Under the pieces are notes generated by a model, which had not been told where the DNA came from, searched no databases, and was given only the letters and a program-made list of their open reading frames with translations. Shown here piece after piece: positions 49,624 to 58,807 of a stretch of 64,000 nt of DNA. Within the stretch, counting starts at the first letter, position 1, and every line of letters begins with the position of its first letter. Position numbers and translations under genes: made by a program. The stretch spans positions 806,001 through 870,000 of the forward strand of contig BCJU01000002.1 of the NCBI GenBank assembly GCA_001600355.1, written 5' to 3'. The DNA is from Meira nashicola. Its lineage: Eukaryota; Basidiomycota; Exobasidiomycetes; Exobasidiales; Brachybasidiaceae.

Positions 49624-52062
49624 TCAATCAGATTCCACTTTAACCTTTCCTGTCGCAAAGGATGGTGAACTTTCCCAACGGTGAAATACTCTAGGTTTAA
49701 ATGGAGCGGGATGCAAAGCATTTTCTTGCTTTTGCGCAATAGCTTCAAAGCCTTGAGGGATGTGAGAATGAGATCGGGTAAGTGAAGAATGTTGATGATC
49801 TGTACCTGTTTCACTGCTTTCGGACGTTTGACCAAGTCCATTTTGCAAAGATCCGTTAGTGTGACCATTTGATTTTAATTTTGATAACCTTTGAGCATCA
49901 TCTCCTATCCTCTCATAAAACATCAAAAATGGATTTTGACTTCTTACGTCTTCCAATGTACATTGTTTCACGCTATCATCCGATATCCTATACCATTGAT
50001 CTCGAGCTCTGGCAACACCGTTAGAATCCCATGGATGAAGAAGATCATCCAATCCATCCACATTACCATTCTGAAAAGTTGCTTTCCGTCTTCGGAAAGA
50101 AACATAATGACCGGATGAGTGATTTCCATAATGGACAACAATTGCACATAATCGATATTTTGTCTTAGTAAAAGCTCTAGGTTGTTGATATGTATGAACA
50201 TTCATCAAGTATCCGTCATTATCTGTTTCAATATGATGACCGTTTGTTGTACTCGTCTTTCCTTTTCTGCCTTGAACAGACCACAAATCTGGACCAGAAC
50301 TTTCGCCGATCGATGGAGTCGCTCCTCTACTTATAGGTCTATCGCCATTAATCGTCAAATCGCCTCCTGTAACGATATCAGACAGATCGAGTTCATCATC
50401 AAACAAAACGGCAGCATTATTTTTACTCGCTCCAAACGAGCTTGCACTATAGCTACTTCGATTTAAATGCAAAACTAACACTTTTGGTGTTCTTGCAAGC
50501 ATTACTTGTTTCGTTGCAGCTCTACTAAACGTTCTATCAAGCTTGATATCGTTCAGTGATAAAATTTGTTTTGCTTCCACTTCATCTTCTGAACAACCTT
50601 GAGCTAAAATTTCTGCCAAAATATCCACTTTACCCTTCATATCTTTTGCTTTTCTCCTCTTTGCACCGCTTTTTTTCTTATTCGATATAGAAATAGCATG
50701 CCCATTGGATGTGTTTGACTCTTTTGATGATGATGCATTAGCTGCTTGACTTTCAAGGTATATTGATTCATCTTTGAGCCTATTTATTGTTCGAACAAGA
50801 CTGCATCGAAAGCAAATCCAATCTACTACTTCTAATTTACTCCAATGTGCCAAACATGCTTCAATCGTTGTCGCTGATCCAGGTCGAACAGCAACATTCA
50901 AGCTGAGTTCATCAGTTGGATAATGACGAACTGCTTCTACATATCCACAATCCAAACAAGCAGTACGTTGCGCTACAAGAGCCCTAAATGGATTACTGAA
51001 CGGAGTTAAATTTGTACTCGTCGGTCGTATGGATGGAAGAAGAGCAGCCTTTAAACCTGATGCATTTGATTCAAGGGCTGAATTTCTTTCTTGAATAATT
51101 GCATTCATTTCGTCATCTATAGCGCTCGTTAATAATACGAGCAATTCATGAGCATCTTGTTGTTGATGAGCATAAAAGAATGATCCAACGTTCGTTTGTG
51201 GTAAATTTGATAATGCATCAGTCAATTGTCTTGGAATGACTGCATGTCGACTAGTGGAAGGTGTATTGAGTTGTAAAATCAAGTCGTACAAAGCATCTGT
51301 AACGGGTGTTGGAACATCCCATTGTTCTGCTTGTTCGATCACTTCTTCCAAAACATCTTGAACGGTTGAAATGCTCGTTATACTTTGTAAAGTACTATTC
51401 AAGAAACAACTGTTACCTGTATTCCAAAGACCAGCATAATGTTGACCTTGACCATTTGCATGTGAAGCAGATCGACTGCTGCTAGCAGAATTAAGATTTT
51501 GTTTCCTTCGCCTTCCACGAGTACCTCTGAGTGGATTTAGTGAGTAAGAACCGTCACCAGAATCGTCAAAAGTACTTCTTGCTTTATGAGATAATCTAGA
51601 TGCCAGATTGAGTCCAATACTCAAAGGAGCATGTATTACAGTCATGATTTCTTCTAAAAGAGTTGACCAAAAAGCTGTACCTTCAAATTGAATATAAAAT
51701 AATAATCGTACGACTGGCTCGGGCAAATAAGTTGTAACGATTTCCTCCACAGTAAGAGTTGAAGTTTTGAAAAACAGCCAAGAAGAGACGCAAATGACTG
51801 TTACAGTAGCACAAAATAGTGCAATTTGTACCCAAAATGTATGCAAAAAAGGAAGGATGCCAAATAATCGATAAAGTTGTGCTTCTTGTCCGTCAATGAT
51901 GATAAAATTATCTTGGGAGGTTATTCGATGAAAGTTTTCCTTGTAATCAAGTGTTTTCGACGCTTCAATTGAATTACAAAAAGCAAAAATTGTGAATAAT
52001 AAAGATTTTATTCCACTTTGAATTTGATTAGATCTTTTCGATTTTCGAAAGAGCATGCTCAT
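49624..52062 (-). CDS. Membrane-anchored ubiquitin-specific protease (Ubp1-like)
   Basis: This C19-family deubiquitinase of 812 residues has the Cys box WNTGNSCFLNSTLQ (C219) and the His box HYGNHSSGHYVSF near residue 650. Zinc-finger-like pairs occur in CLDCGYVEAVRHYPTDELSL and DWICFRCSLVRT. The N-terminus has a hydrophobic stretch at about 19-32 and a strong membrane segment at about 76-98 (FWVQIALFCATVTVICVSS). This recalls ER-localised Ubp1 or mitochondrial USP30; localisation here is inferred. A basic linker (TRGRRRKQN) separates the anchor from the catalytic core. The tail after the His box is Ser/His-rich and disordered. ATG 52062 is followed by a second in-frame ATG two codons later. 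Confidence 0.88.
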   Translation of the reverse strand: MSMLFRKSKRSNQIQSGIKSLLFTIFAFCNSIEASKTLDYKENFHRITSQDNFIIIDGQEAQLYRLFGILPFLHTFWVQIALFCATVTVICVSSWLFFKTSTLTVEEIVTTYLPEPVVRLLFYIQFEGTAFWSTLLEEIMTVIHAPLSIGLNLASRLSHKARSTFDDSGDGSYSLNPLRGTRGRRRKQNLNSASSSRSASHANGQGQHYAGLWNTGNSCFLNSTLQSITSISTVQDVLEEVIEQAEQWDVPTPVTDALYDLILQLNTPSTSRHAVIPRQLTDALSNLPQTNVGSFFYAHQQQDAHELLVLLTSAIDDEMNAIIQERNSALESNASGLKAALLPSIRPTSTNLTPFSNPFRALVAQRTACLDCGYVEAVRHYPTDELSLNVAVRPGSATTIEACLAHWSKLEVVDWICFRCSLVRTINRLKDESIYLESQAANASSSKESNTSNGHAISISNKKKSGAKRRKAKDMKGKVDILAEILAQGCSEDEVEAKQILSLNDIKLDRTFSRAATKQVMLARTPKVLVLHLNRSSYSASSFGASKNNAAVLFDDELDLSDIVTGGDLTINGDRPISRGATPSIGESSGPDLWSVQGRKGKTSTTNGHHIETDNDGYLMNVHTYQQPRAFTKTKYRLCAIVVHYGNHSSGHYVSFRRRKATFQNGNVDGLDDLLHPWDSNGVARARDQWYRISDDSVKQCTLEDVRSQNPFLMFYERIGDDAQRLSKLKSNGHTNGSLQNGLGQTSESSETGTDHQHSSLTRSHSHIPQGFEAIAQKQENALHPAPFKPRVFHRWESSPSFATGKVKVESD

Positions 52063-52830
52063 TCTGCAATAACTTCCTTATTGCTCAATTTGTTTTAATC
52101 CCATCACATATACACACACAACAATATCTTGCTCGCAACCTTTTCCTTTTCTAGCAATCCTGGCCATCGGCCTTAAATGTGCTGCTTTTATTTGCTGATC
52201 ATTCAATCTTGTGCTGGTCGTACGGATAAACAAGAATCGGAGGAAACCCTTTCTTTTTTTTTTGCCATCTCCACGCAATGTTAAACATCAATTGTCCGTG
52301 CAGGTTTTCGCGTTCTTGTGCTAGAAGACTGAAAAAAAAAATCATTCCAAATTTCTTGCACACACACGACACGACACTATTACGCAGCGCTGCGTGACCA
52401 GCTTTTGCACCAACAAAAAGACACTCTAAGCCAGACAAACTGACGTTCATCATACCACACAAAGAAAAGATAATTTGTTCCAATTAATAATCGCATTGAA
52501 AAAGAATACAGGACGTTGAATGGCGCTATCCAGACGTGCAAAACAAAAAGCAAAACAGTAAGAGTGTATGTATGTATGTACGTGATGCGCAAAAGCCCAA
52601 ATAAAAGTTATCCGAAAAAAGAAGAAAGAAAAAGTCCTTTGCTGTGATTAATATAAAGAGTGTGTAAAAATATGAAAGCAAATATTTAGCAGAGAAAAGC
52701 TCTAGTCACGATAGAAAAGAGAAACTCTATAAGAGAAGGATTAAGGTAGAAAATTTAAACTTTTTTTTATTAAATCGACCATCCCAAACAAGCAAAAGTT
52801 CCAGCTTTACGCTTCCATTATTATGGGAAA
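52063..52830. other. Intergenic: USP promoter and membrane-protein 3' flank
   Basis: This 768-bp spacer lies between two minus-strand genes. It contains the palindrome at 52382-52395, poly-A/T tracts and a short GTAT repeat near 52566. No exon or RNA gene is supported on either strand. Confidence 0.4.
52382..52395. promoter_or_regulatory. Perfect 14-bp palindrome (ACGCAGCGCTGCGT)
   Basis: This self-complementary sequence lies 320 bp upstream of the USP ATG. It shares the core GCAGCGCTGC with the sites at 7436 and 63344. The regulatory role is inferred. Confidence 0.4.
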
Positions 52831-54750
52831 TTACCAAACGCCATCATAAGCAGCTTCGTCATCGGCTACACTGCTTACTCCACTCACAGGACGTTGTCCA
52901 CCTTTTTGTTGAGCGGTAAGATGTGGGTTAGGCAATAGATTTCGCACTTGCAATGGTTGTGAAGGAGGACTAGAAACTTCAGAGTGTTGATAATTGTTGT
53001 ATTGATCGTGATTGTATTGCTGTTGTTGTGGTTGTTGTGCTTGACTGTATTGTTGATATTGTTGAGATCCACCGTTTGAAAGGAAATCTTGACTTAGATG
53101 AGTTGGACTAGCAACCATTTGTCTATTTGGAGATTGAACTCGGCTATCACTTTCACCATCATCTGCCATTTTAGCATAAGTTTGTTGAACGTTGGGAAGA
53201 TCAGGTGTTCCACTTCTTCCTTCTGCAGTTCCAGGTCTACCGGCCGTATCATGATAATCATACGATCTGTAATCATCATTTTCCGGAACAGAATACATTT
53301 GCTTTGCGTGCGTTGATCCGTCAGATCCTGTTCTGTCTAAATCGGCATAACCTTGTTGTGCATCAACATACTTTTCTTGAGGAGGTGAATGGGTTCCGCT
53401 ATATTGACGATCTAAATATCCGTAAGGGTTATTGATGTTATTGTCAAAATTTGGTCTTCCAACGCCTGCCATACTGTAAGGATCTGATCCTCCGAATGCC
53501 ATTGGTGGCAGTGATGGTGAAGGATCAACGCCATTTGGATTGAAAACAGATCCGATCACAGGTACAGGAGGTCCATCTCCAACGGTCAATTGAGCAGCAG
53601 GAGCATTCATATGTTTTTGGAACATGGTAGGAGGACGAGGGCCACCACTTTCATTACGAGCTGTGAATGCAGTTGCTGCACCTGCTCCAGCAACTCCAGC
53701 GGCGGCATATTCCATCTCATCGTTGAAAGGGTTAACATTATGATGATGATGATTCATTTCAGACATTTCAGGATTGTGATCCATATCATCAAAAGTGTCA
53801 GGTAACATGGCACTTTGACGACGGAATTCATCATTGTCAAATGGATCAGATTCGTATGGATCATCCTTTCTTCCGAACTTTTTGATCAAGAATCCGATAA
53901 GAGCGGCCAAGACTGCAACACCAGCTAAAGCACCAGCAACGATACCGATAATCAATCCAGCTCCTGGTCCATTATCGGACGTATCTGAAGGCGTTGCACT
54001 TGCTGCTGCATTATTTAAAGTTGGCACAGCAGCAGTTGGTGTGACATAGGCAACAGATGTAGATGGGGTCTGCAAAATTGATGACGTAGACGAAGTTGTT
54101 GGTGTAGGACTGCTGGAAGTGGTGGAAGATGAAGAACTGGAAGTTGTAGAAGAATGATGGAAAATACCATCCAAACCTCCAAGGATACCCTTCTTAGATG
54201 ATGAGGAAGTGGAAGATGATTCGGTATCGTCGCCGTTTGAACCGGCTCCTGTGCCAGTACCTGTGCCCGTATCTGAGCCAGATCTATCACCCGAGTTACC
54301 TTTGTTACCAGAGTTACCAGCGCTACCAGAGTTGCTTCCTGTGCCTGTACCTGTGCCGGTGCCGGTGCCGGTGCCGGTGCCTGTACCGCTGCCATTGCCT
54401 GTGCCAGTTCCAGAGTTGCCTCCTCCGGTACTGCTGCCACCACCATTGCCTCCGCCAACGGAGCCACTACCGCCTCCTGTGCCGGTGTTACCGCTATTTC
54501 CACCGCCGCCACCGCCTTGCTGTGTTCCAGAACCTTGATCTCCTGATGATGGATTGCTGCCAAGGACTAAACGACGACCCATTTGATTATCATCATTGTC
54601 ATCTGCTTGTCTTTCTACAAACTCTCTAATCTCTTTTGCTGTATCTTTGCGAACGAGAGAATAAGGTCTTGCACGAGCCTGTAAGTCAGAGTCCAATCTA
54701 TGATGACGGCGCTCGACACGTTTGCGATCTTGAACGAAAGATTGTGTCAT
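52831..54750 (-). CDS. Gly/Ser-rich single-pass membrane protein
   Basis: I do not recognise an orthologue for this 639-residue protein. The N-terminus (about 1-65) is basic and charged, not a signal peptide. Residues about 65-190 are almost entirely Gly, Ser, Thr and Asn, including a TG dipeptide run. Residues 190-260 are Ser/Thr/Pro-rich and probably O-glycosylated if extracellular. One clear membrane helix follows at about 264-288 (GLIIGIVAGALAGVAVLAAL), then KKFGRKDDPYESDPFDND and a long cytosolic tail rich in Gln, His, Pro and Tyr. The layout resembles fungal cell-surface mucin-like sensors (Wsc/Mid2/Msb2 style). There is no cysteine-rich Wsc domain and no cleavable signal, so that comparison is loose. 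The gene is divergent from RAD9. Confidence 0.75.
   Translation of the reverse strand: MTQSFVQDRKRVERRHHRLDSDLQARARPYSLVRKDTAKEIREFVERQADDNDDNQMGRRLVLGSNPSSGDQGSGTQQGGGGGGNSGNTGTGGGSGSVGGGNGGGSSTGGGNSGTGTGNGSGTGTGTGTGTGTGTGTGSNSGSAGNSGNKGNSGDRSGSDTGTGTGTGAGSNGDDTESSSTSSSSKKGILGGLDGIFHHSSTTSSSSSSTTSSSPTPTTSSTSSILQTPSTSVAYVTPTAAVPTLNNAAASATPSDTSDNGPGAGLIIGIVAGALAGVAVLAALIGFLIKKFGRKDDPYESDPFDNDEFRRQSAMLPDTFDDMDHNPEMSEMNHHHHNVNPFNDEMEYAAAGVAGAGAATAFTARNESGGPRPPTMFQKHMNAPAAQLTVGDGPPVPVIGSVFNPNGVDPSPSLPPMAFGGSDPYSMAGVGRPNFDNNINNPYGYLDRQYSGTHSPPQEKYVDAQQGYADLDRTGSDGSTHAKQMYSVPENDDYRSYDYHDTAGRPGTAEGRSGTPDLPNVQQTYAKMADDGESDSRVQSPNRQMVASPTHLSQDFLSNGGSQQYQQYSQAQQPQQQQYNHDQYNNYQHSEVSSPPSQPLQVRNLLPNPHLTAQQKGGQRPVSGVSSVADDEAAYDGVW
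54338..54405 (-). repeat. 6-bp coding minisatellite encoding (Thr-Gly)n
   Basis: CCGGTG/CCTGTA-type hexamers repeat about eleven times and encode alternating Thr-Gly in the Gly-rich ectodomain of the single-pass protein. Length variation by whole hexamers would keep the frame. Confidence 0.85.
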
Positions 54751-56552
54751 TTTTGTCGATTGCTATTAGGTGTGTCTTTTGCTGCTTGAATAAATGCTTA
54801 TATGCTAGAATTAGTCTCCAGAGACGGAATTTGGTGAAATCGCAAATGTAACGATTTCGTGCTGATTTGAGTGAATTAAAAAGTGAAAAAAGTAACGAAT
54901 GTGATCCTCAGTTCCGGATTAAAGTGAGATTATCAAATCGAAGAAGAGGTTGTTTGATTTCGATTTTTCGAGAGATCGATATATATTCACTTTTGTTTAT
55001 CCTGATGGCGACCTGGCCAAAAACAATAGAGAGAAGAAGAGATTGAATAAATGAGAGTGGTGAAGGGGTCGAATGTTTTCTTGAGAGTAAGAGAGTGATG
55101 ATGAAGAGAAGATGTAAGAAAATCTTTTTTAGAGAGATTGAAACCTTTTTTTGCTCCTATCGGGTGAGAAATATTGCGTATGTATGTATTGGGCCCCGTT
55201 GCAGCTGCCGTTCCCCAGGCTTAATGCAAGAACTGGCGTGTGATTTGAGTGAATTCGCGCGCGTTGCATACAACTTCGTTGCACTGCGCCTTTCCCTGTT
55301 TATATTTGTGCCCTGCTGCGCCTTCCGACTTCTTTAATGGATACGCCGGTTGTCTCCTTTTTAGCCTCATCTATTTCTGTCTTTTTTTTTATTCGGCTTG
55401 CCAATCGACCTGTGTTTAATAAAGAAAGGCAAGGAATATGCAGGTGTACGATCACACATCCTTTCCAAAAAATAATTTCAGGCGCAATAGGATTCATCTT
55501 TCTTAAGATGCAGATATATGCATGTATATGTGACAGAATTCTTTTTCGTAAAATGAGCTTTCCATAAATTTTAAACGCTTATTGTTTGCCTTGCTTCTTT
55601 TTACATAAATCAAATTTTAACTAGAAGACGCGTTAAAAAAAGAAATTCCAGGAGAAACGCTCTATTTTGGGCATTGTGCCTTTAAAAGGAGACTTGTTTT
55701 ATGAACCAAAAAGGTAAAATTCCTCTATGCCGATTTTCAGGATCGGGGATAGAAGTTTATGCATGCATATTAGACCCAATTCAAGCCTCTCACATTCCTT
55801 TCTTTTTCCTTAGCATTCGACGGCTCCCTTGCACTTTCCCCCCCCCCAAAGCTTTGATTATTTGCTATACAAATGACGAAAGTGAGAATGTTCTTTTTCC
55901 ATAAGTTGCAACGGTAATGATGAATTCAGGCCCTTCTTTGATGCTTACATCATATACATAGATCTTTGATTCGAAAATGACCTAAATTAGCCTTTGCTTG
56001 GCGTATAGGAAAAGTTCAATACAATGATTGTTGTACGTACTAAAAGTCTCGTTCTTCTTGTGGGGTTGATGAGTGGCAGGAAATGAGGAATTACACTAAT
56101 CGATCACGGCTCTTGATAAAGAGGTTTAATCGTAATCTACCTAATGATTAATAACTTTATTGGTCACTAGAAGTTGTGAAAGAACAGGTAGGCCCCATAG
56201 AATAAATATTGATTATAACTCGACTTTTGTGCTTATGTCACAGTAAATGCATTGATTGGGTGGGGAAATTTTCCATTTACCCGTTGCGAAAAACGCGTTC
56301 TATTTAGTTTATCTAAGAAGAAAACGCGTGCGGCTGCTTTCTTTTTTTTTGTGAATGCACTAAAGCAACTTCGGACTCGGGCCAACCTAAATCCACCAAG
56401 CAGGTCACCAAACATTCGCAAGAAGAACAACACCACAAAGAATAGAAGGAGGGGTGTATTATTCATACTTTCTCAAGTGAATCACCTGCTTCATTTCCTT
56501 CTTTTGAGATACAAGCTACTACTGGGATGTTGTTGAAAGAGAGAAAAAGAAG
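54751..56552. other. Long divergent intergenic region, membrane protein / RAD9
   Basis: This 1802-bp region is noncoding as far as I can see. It holds ACGCGT at 55628, a pair at 56293 and 56324 near RAD9, a poly-C run near 55839-55849, and poly-T/A tracts. GA-rich stretches next to the membrane-protein gene (55030-55130) look like its long leader. No exon, tRNA or repeat family is supported. Confidence 0.45.
56293..56329. promoter_or_regulatory. Pair of MCB-like ACGCGT boxes upstream of RAD9
   Basis: Two ACGCGT sites at 56293-56298 and 56324-56329 are spaced 31 bp apart, about three helical turns, and lie 220-260 bp before the RAD9 ATG. In yeasts such sites bind MBF and drive G1/S and DNA-damage genes. 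Function here is inferred. Confidence 0.5.
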
Positions 56553-58341
56553 ATGAATGCTAAATTTGAAATCGCTCAGCACAGGTTAATCAATCATGCT
56601 TTGCATTGTTTGTCAAGGTTTGGAGAATCATTGAATATGTTATGTCTATGTCATGGAGATAAAGAGCACGTGGTAAGTATTGTAAAATGGCAATGAGAAG
56701 AAGTCATCATTTTCTCACTCTCATGTTTTCTCTCAATTACCTTATTTCATCAGATGCGTCTATCCAGCATAGCTTCTAGTCAATCTGCATTTTGTGCATT
56801 TATGATCAGAGCAGACTTTTTTCAACTATATGAAATGCAAAGGGGCAGAAGGCGGATTGATCTTCAATTGCCGATTAGGGTGAGGACATAGTCAATTGGA
56901 AATACAGACTGAAATTCAATAAAGAAGCTCACTCAAACCCCCTTTCCCTCCTCCTCCTACAGAGCATACAATCAGTTTTGAAAAGTTACAACAACAAACA
57001 CCTTCAATCATGCGAATTGGAAGTGAGCGAAGGTGAACATGAGTGCCGATTAGCGATTCGATTGCATGGAGATAAAGGTACGAGTAAAACTCATAAGCTT
57101 ACATATGAGGCTACACCAAGTCAATTTCCTAGAGATCAAGCGAGTACAGTGAATCACATCGTTGCTAATCCAAAAACAATTCAAGATTTATTAGACTTTT
57201 TCGCAAATAAAGTTAATGGAGAAATTACAATGACATGCACACAAAGAGGATGCAGCTTAAGCAGTAGAGGAGATGAATTATCTGATTCTCGTCAACGTAA
57301 TAACGTACTTCAAACTGAAGTTCATGTTCCAAAAGAATCTTTTCATACATACATAATCGGAGAAGAAGTTGAAATGACTTTTAGCTTACGTGAATTTCGT
57401 GCTCCTGTCGCTTTGGCAGATCATGTTCAATGTCCACTTGAAATGCGTTTTGGAAGTGCAGGTTATCCATTAAATATGCAAGTTAAACTTCAAGGAATGA
57501 CTGCACAAATCTTTCTTGCAACTTCTGAACCAGATGATCCAAAATTGACGAATTCAAATCGATCAGTTTCTACCGATACAACAGCCATTACACCTGCTGT
57601 TGCCGTTCCAATAGTGAATGGAAATGCCACATTGCCAAACGATCAATCGAATTCTGCTGCACAAGCACAATTACAAGACAACCAGTTACAAGACAACCAN
57701 NNNNNNNNNNNNNNNNNNNNNNNNNNNNNNNNNNNNNNNNNNNNNNNNNNNNNNNNNNNNNNNNNNNNNNNNNNNNNNNNNNNNNNNNNNNNNNNNNNNN
57801 NNNNNNNNNNNNNNNNNNNNNNNNNNNNNNNNNNTTACAAGACAACCAGTTACAAGACAACCAATTACAAGACAATTCAATAGAATGGCGAACTGAAGAA
57901 CAACAAGCTCAAGATCTATTTCGACAATATGATGAAGAACAGAGTGAGCTGGGCAGTCAAATACCTCATGCTACTCCAATGCAAGAAATGCCTCTAGAAT
58001 CATCTACAATGCCAGTGCAGTCTATACCTTCTACTTTGCCAGTTCAACAACAACCGATGGAATCAACACCTTTGCCTCCACCAGTAACGAGTATGCAAAT
58101 GAAGCCAATTCAAGCAGCAGAGGAAGAGAATGAGATGGGAAAATCAACTGAAACGGGATTTTCATCATTATGGCATGAACGTGATACCACATTTGAAGAG
58201 GAGGAAGAAGAAGCTGGAAAAGAAGATGAAAATGAAGAAGACGATTCGGCAACTTTGAGCGAAAATGAAGAATTTATTCCGGGAACTCAAAACGGCGATT
58301 CATCATCAAACAAACGTCCGCGGTATCGTCCGCTATTGTAA
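56553..58341 (+). CDS. RAD9: Checkpoint clamp subunit Rad9, 3 exons, with assembly gap
   Basis: Rad9 forms the 9-1-1 PCNA-like clamp with Rad1 and Hus1 and recruits checkpoint kinases. I read join(56553..56672,56754..56879,56963..58341). Exon 1 (40 codons, RLINHALHCLSRFGESLNML) and exon 2 (42 codons, LSSIASSQSAFCAFMI, DLQLPIR) precede the main exon with QSVLKSYNNKHLQSCELEV, KLTYEA, FHTYIIGEEVEMTFSLREFR and APVALADHV. Donors are GTAAGT and GTGAGG; acceptors are CAG. The clamp domain ends near residue 285. The tail is Gln-rich then acidic, ending with a basic NKRPRYRP. A run of Ns (57700-57834) interrupts a 15-bp repeat encoding LQDNQ, and its length puts the two sides out of frame. Confidence 0.87.
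57671..57879 (+). repeat. 15-bp coding tandem repeat (LQDNQ)n, partly unassembled
   Basis: The unit TTACAAGACAACCAG occurs twice before the gap (the second copy lacks its last base) and three times after it, the last diverged. Each unit encodes LQDNQ in the RAD9 reading frame, so the gap almost certainly contains more copies. Confidence 0.88.
57700..57834. other. Assembly gap (135 N)
   Basis: The run of 135 Ns begins one base short of the end of a 15-bp repeat unit and ends exactly at a unit start. The unknown sequence is therefore expected to be 15k+1 bases long, so 135 cannot be the true length if the reading frame is intact. Confidence 0.97.
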
Positions 58342-58629
58342 AAAAGATTCATTCATCTGTATTTTACACACAAAAACAAGCATGTATACTTAATTTCATT
58401 TTTTATCTCATCATGACTCGCAATCTTACACACAAGCTACGGGAACTTTACGTATGACTGTGCGTGTGTGTATGTATGATTCTTTGATAAGATTACGCTT
58501 CCTTTTGTCGGCGCTGATTCGCTTAAATGCATTTGCCCCGCGTAATGTATGACTATGCGTGGGCCGAACCAAGATTAAGTAAGACGATTATTAAGTCACT
58601 GAGTGTGTGCTCAAAAAATAAAAAATAAA

Positions 58630-58635
58630 GAGTCA
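58630..58635 (-). promoter_or_regulatory. Gcn4/CPC1-like site (TGACTC)
   Basis: GAGTCA on the plus strand is TGACTC on the minus strand, the core of the Gcn4/Cpc1 site TGASTCA. It lies about 175 bp upstream of TRP5. Function is inferred. Confidence 0.5.
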
Positions 58636-58686
58636 GGCGTGCATGGAAGAAAGTCGGTAATAAAAATTTAACAATCTTCTTAACCT

Positions 58687-58692
58687 TGACTC
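58687..58692 (+). promoter_or_regulatory. Gcn4/CPC1-like site (TGACTC)
   Basis: A second TGACTC core lies 57 bp downstream of the first and 17 bp before the TATA box. General amino-acid control of tryptophan synthase by Gcn4 is established in yeast, which makes the pair credible. Confidence 0.5.
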
Positions 58693-58708
58693 CTTCATCA
58701 AAGAGAAG

Positions 58709-58716
58709 TATAAATA
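58709..58716 (+). promoter_or_regulatory. TATA box of TRP5 (TATAAATA)
   Basis: This consensus TATA element lies 92 bp before the start codon and just downstream of the Gcn4-like sites. Confidence 0.55.
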
Positions 58717-58807
58717 AAGGGAGGAATTTGTTGATAGATCATTAACAGCATACTCCACACATATTTGCCATTCAAATTCTCTTCGTTATTGACACAAAAT
58801 TTGCAAC

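Larger units (their letters stand above)
58342..58807. promoter_or_regulatory. RAD9 3' flank and TRP5 promoter
   Basis: This 466-bp spacer has two TGACTC-type sites (58630 reverse, 58687 forward), a TATAAATA box at 58709 and a pyrimidine-rich leader ending AAAATTTGCAAC before the TRP5 ATG. No extra exon is visible. Confidence 0.5.

Noticed and set aside
54209..54538. 109-codon plus-strand frame, almost all Pro/Val/Leu
   Set aside because: It is the antisense shadow of the Thr-Gly/Gly-rich repeat of the minus-strand membrane protein.
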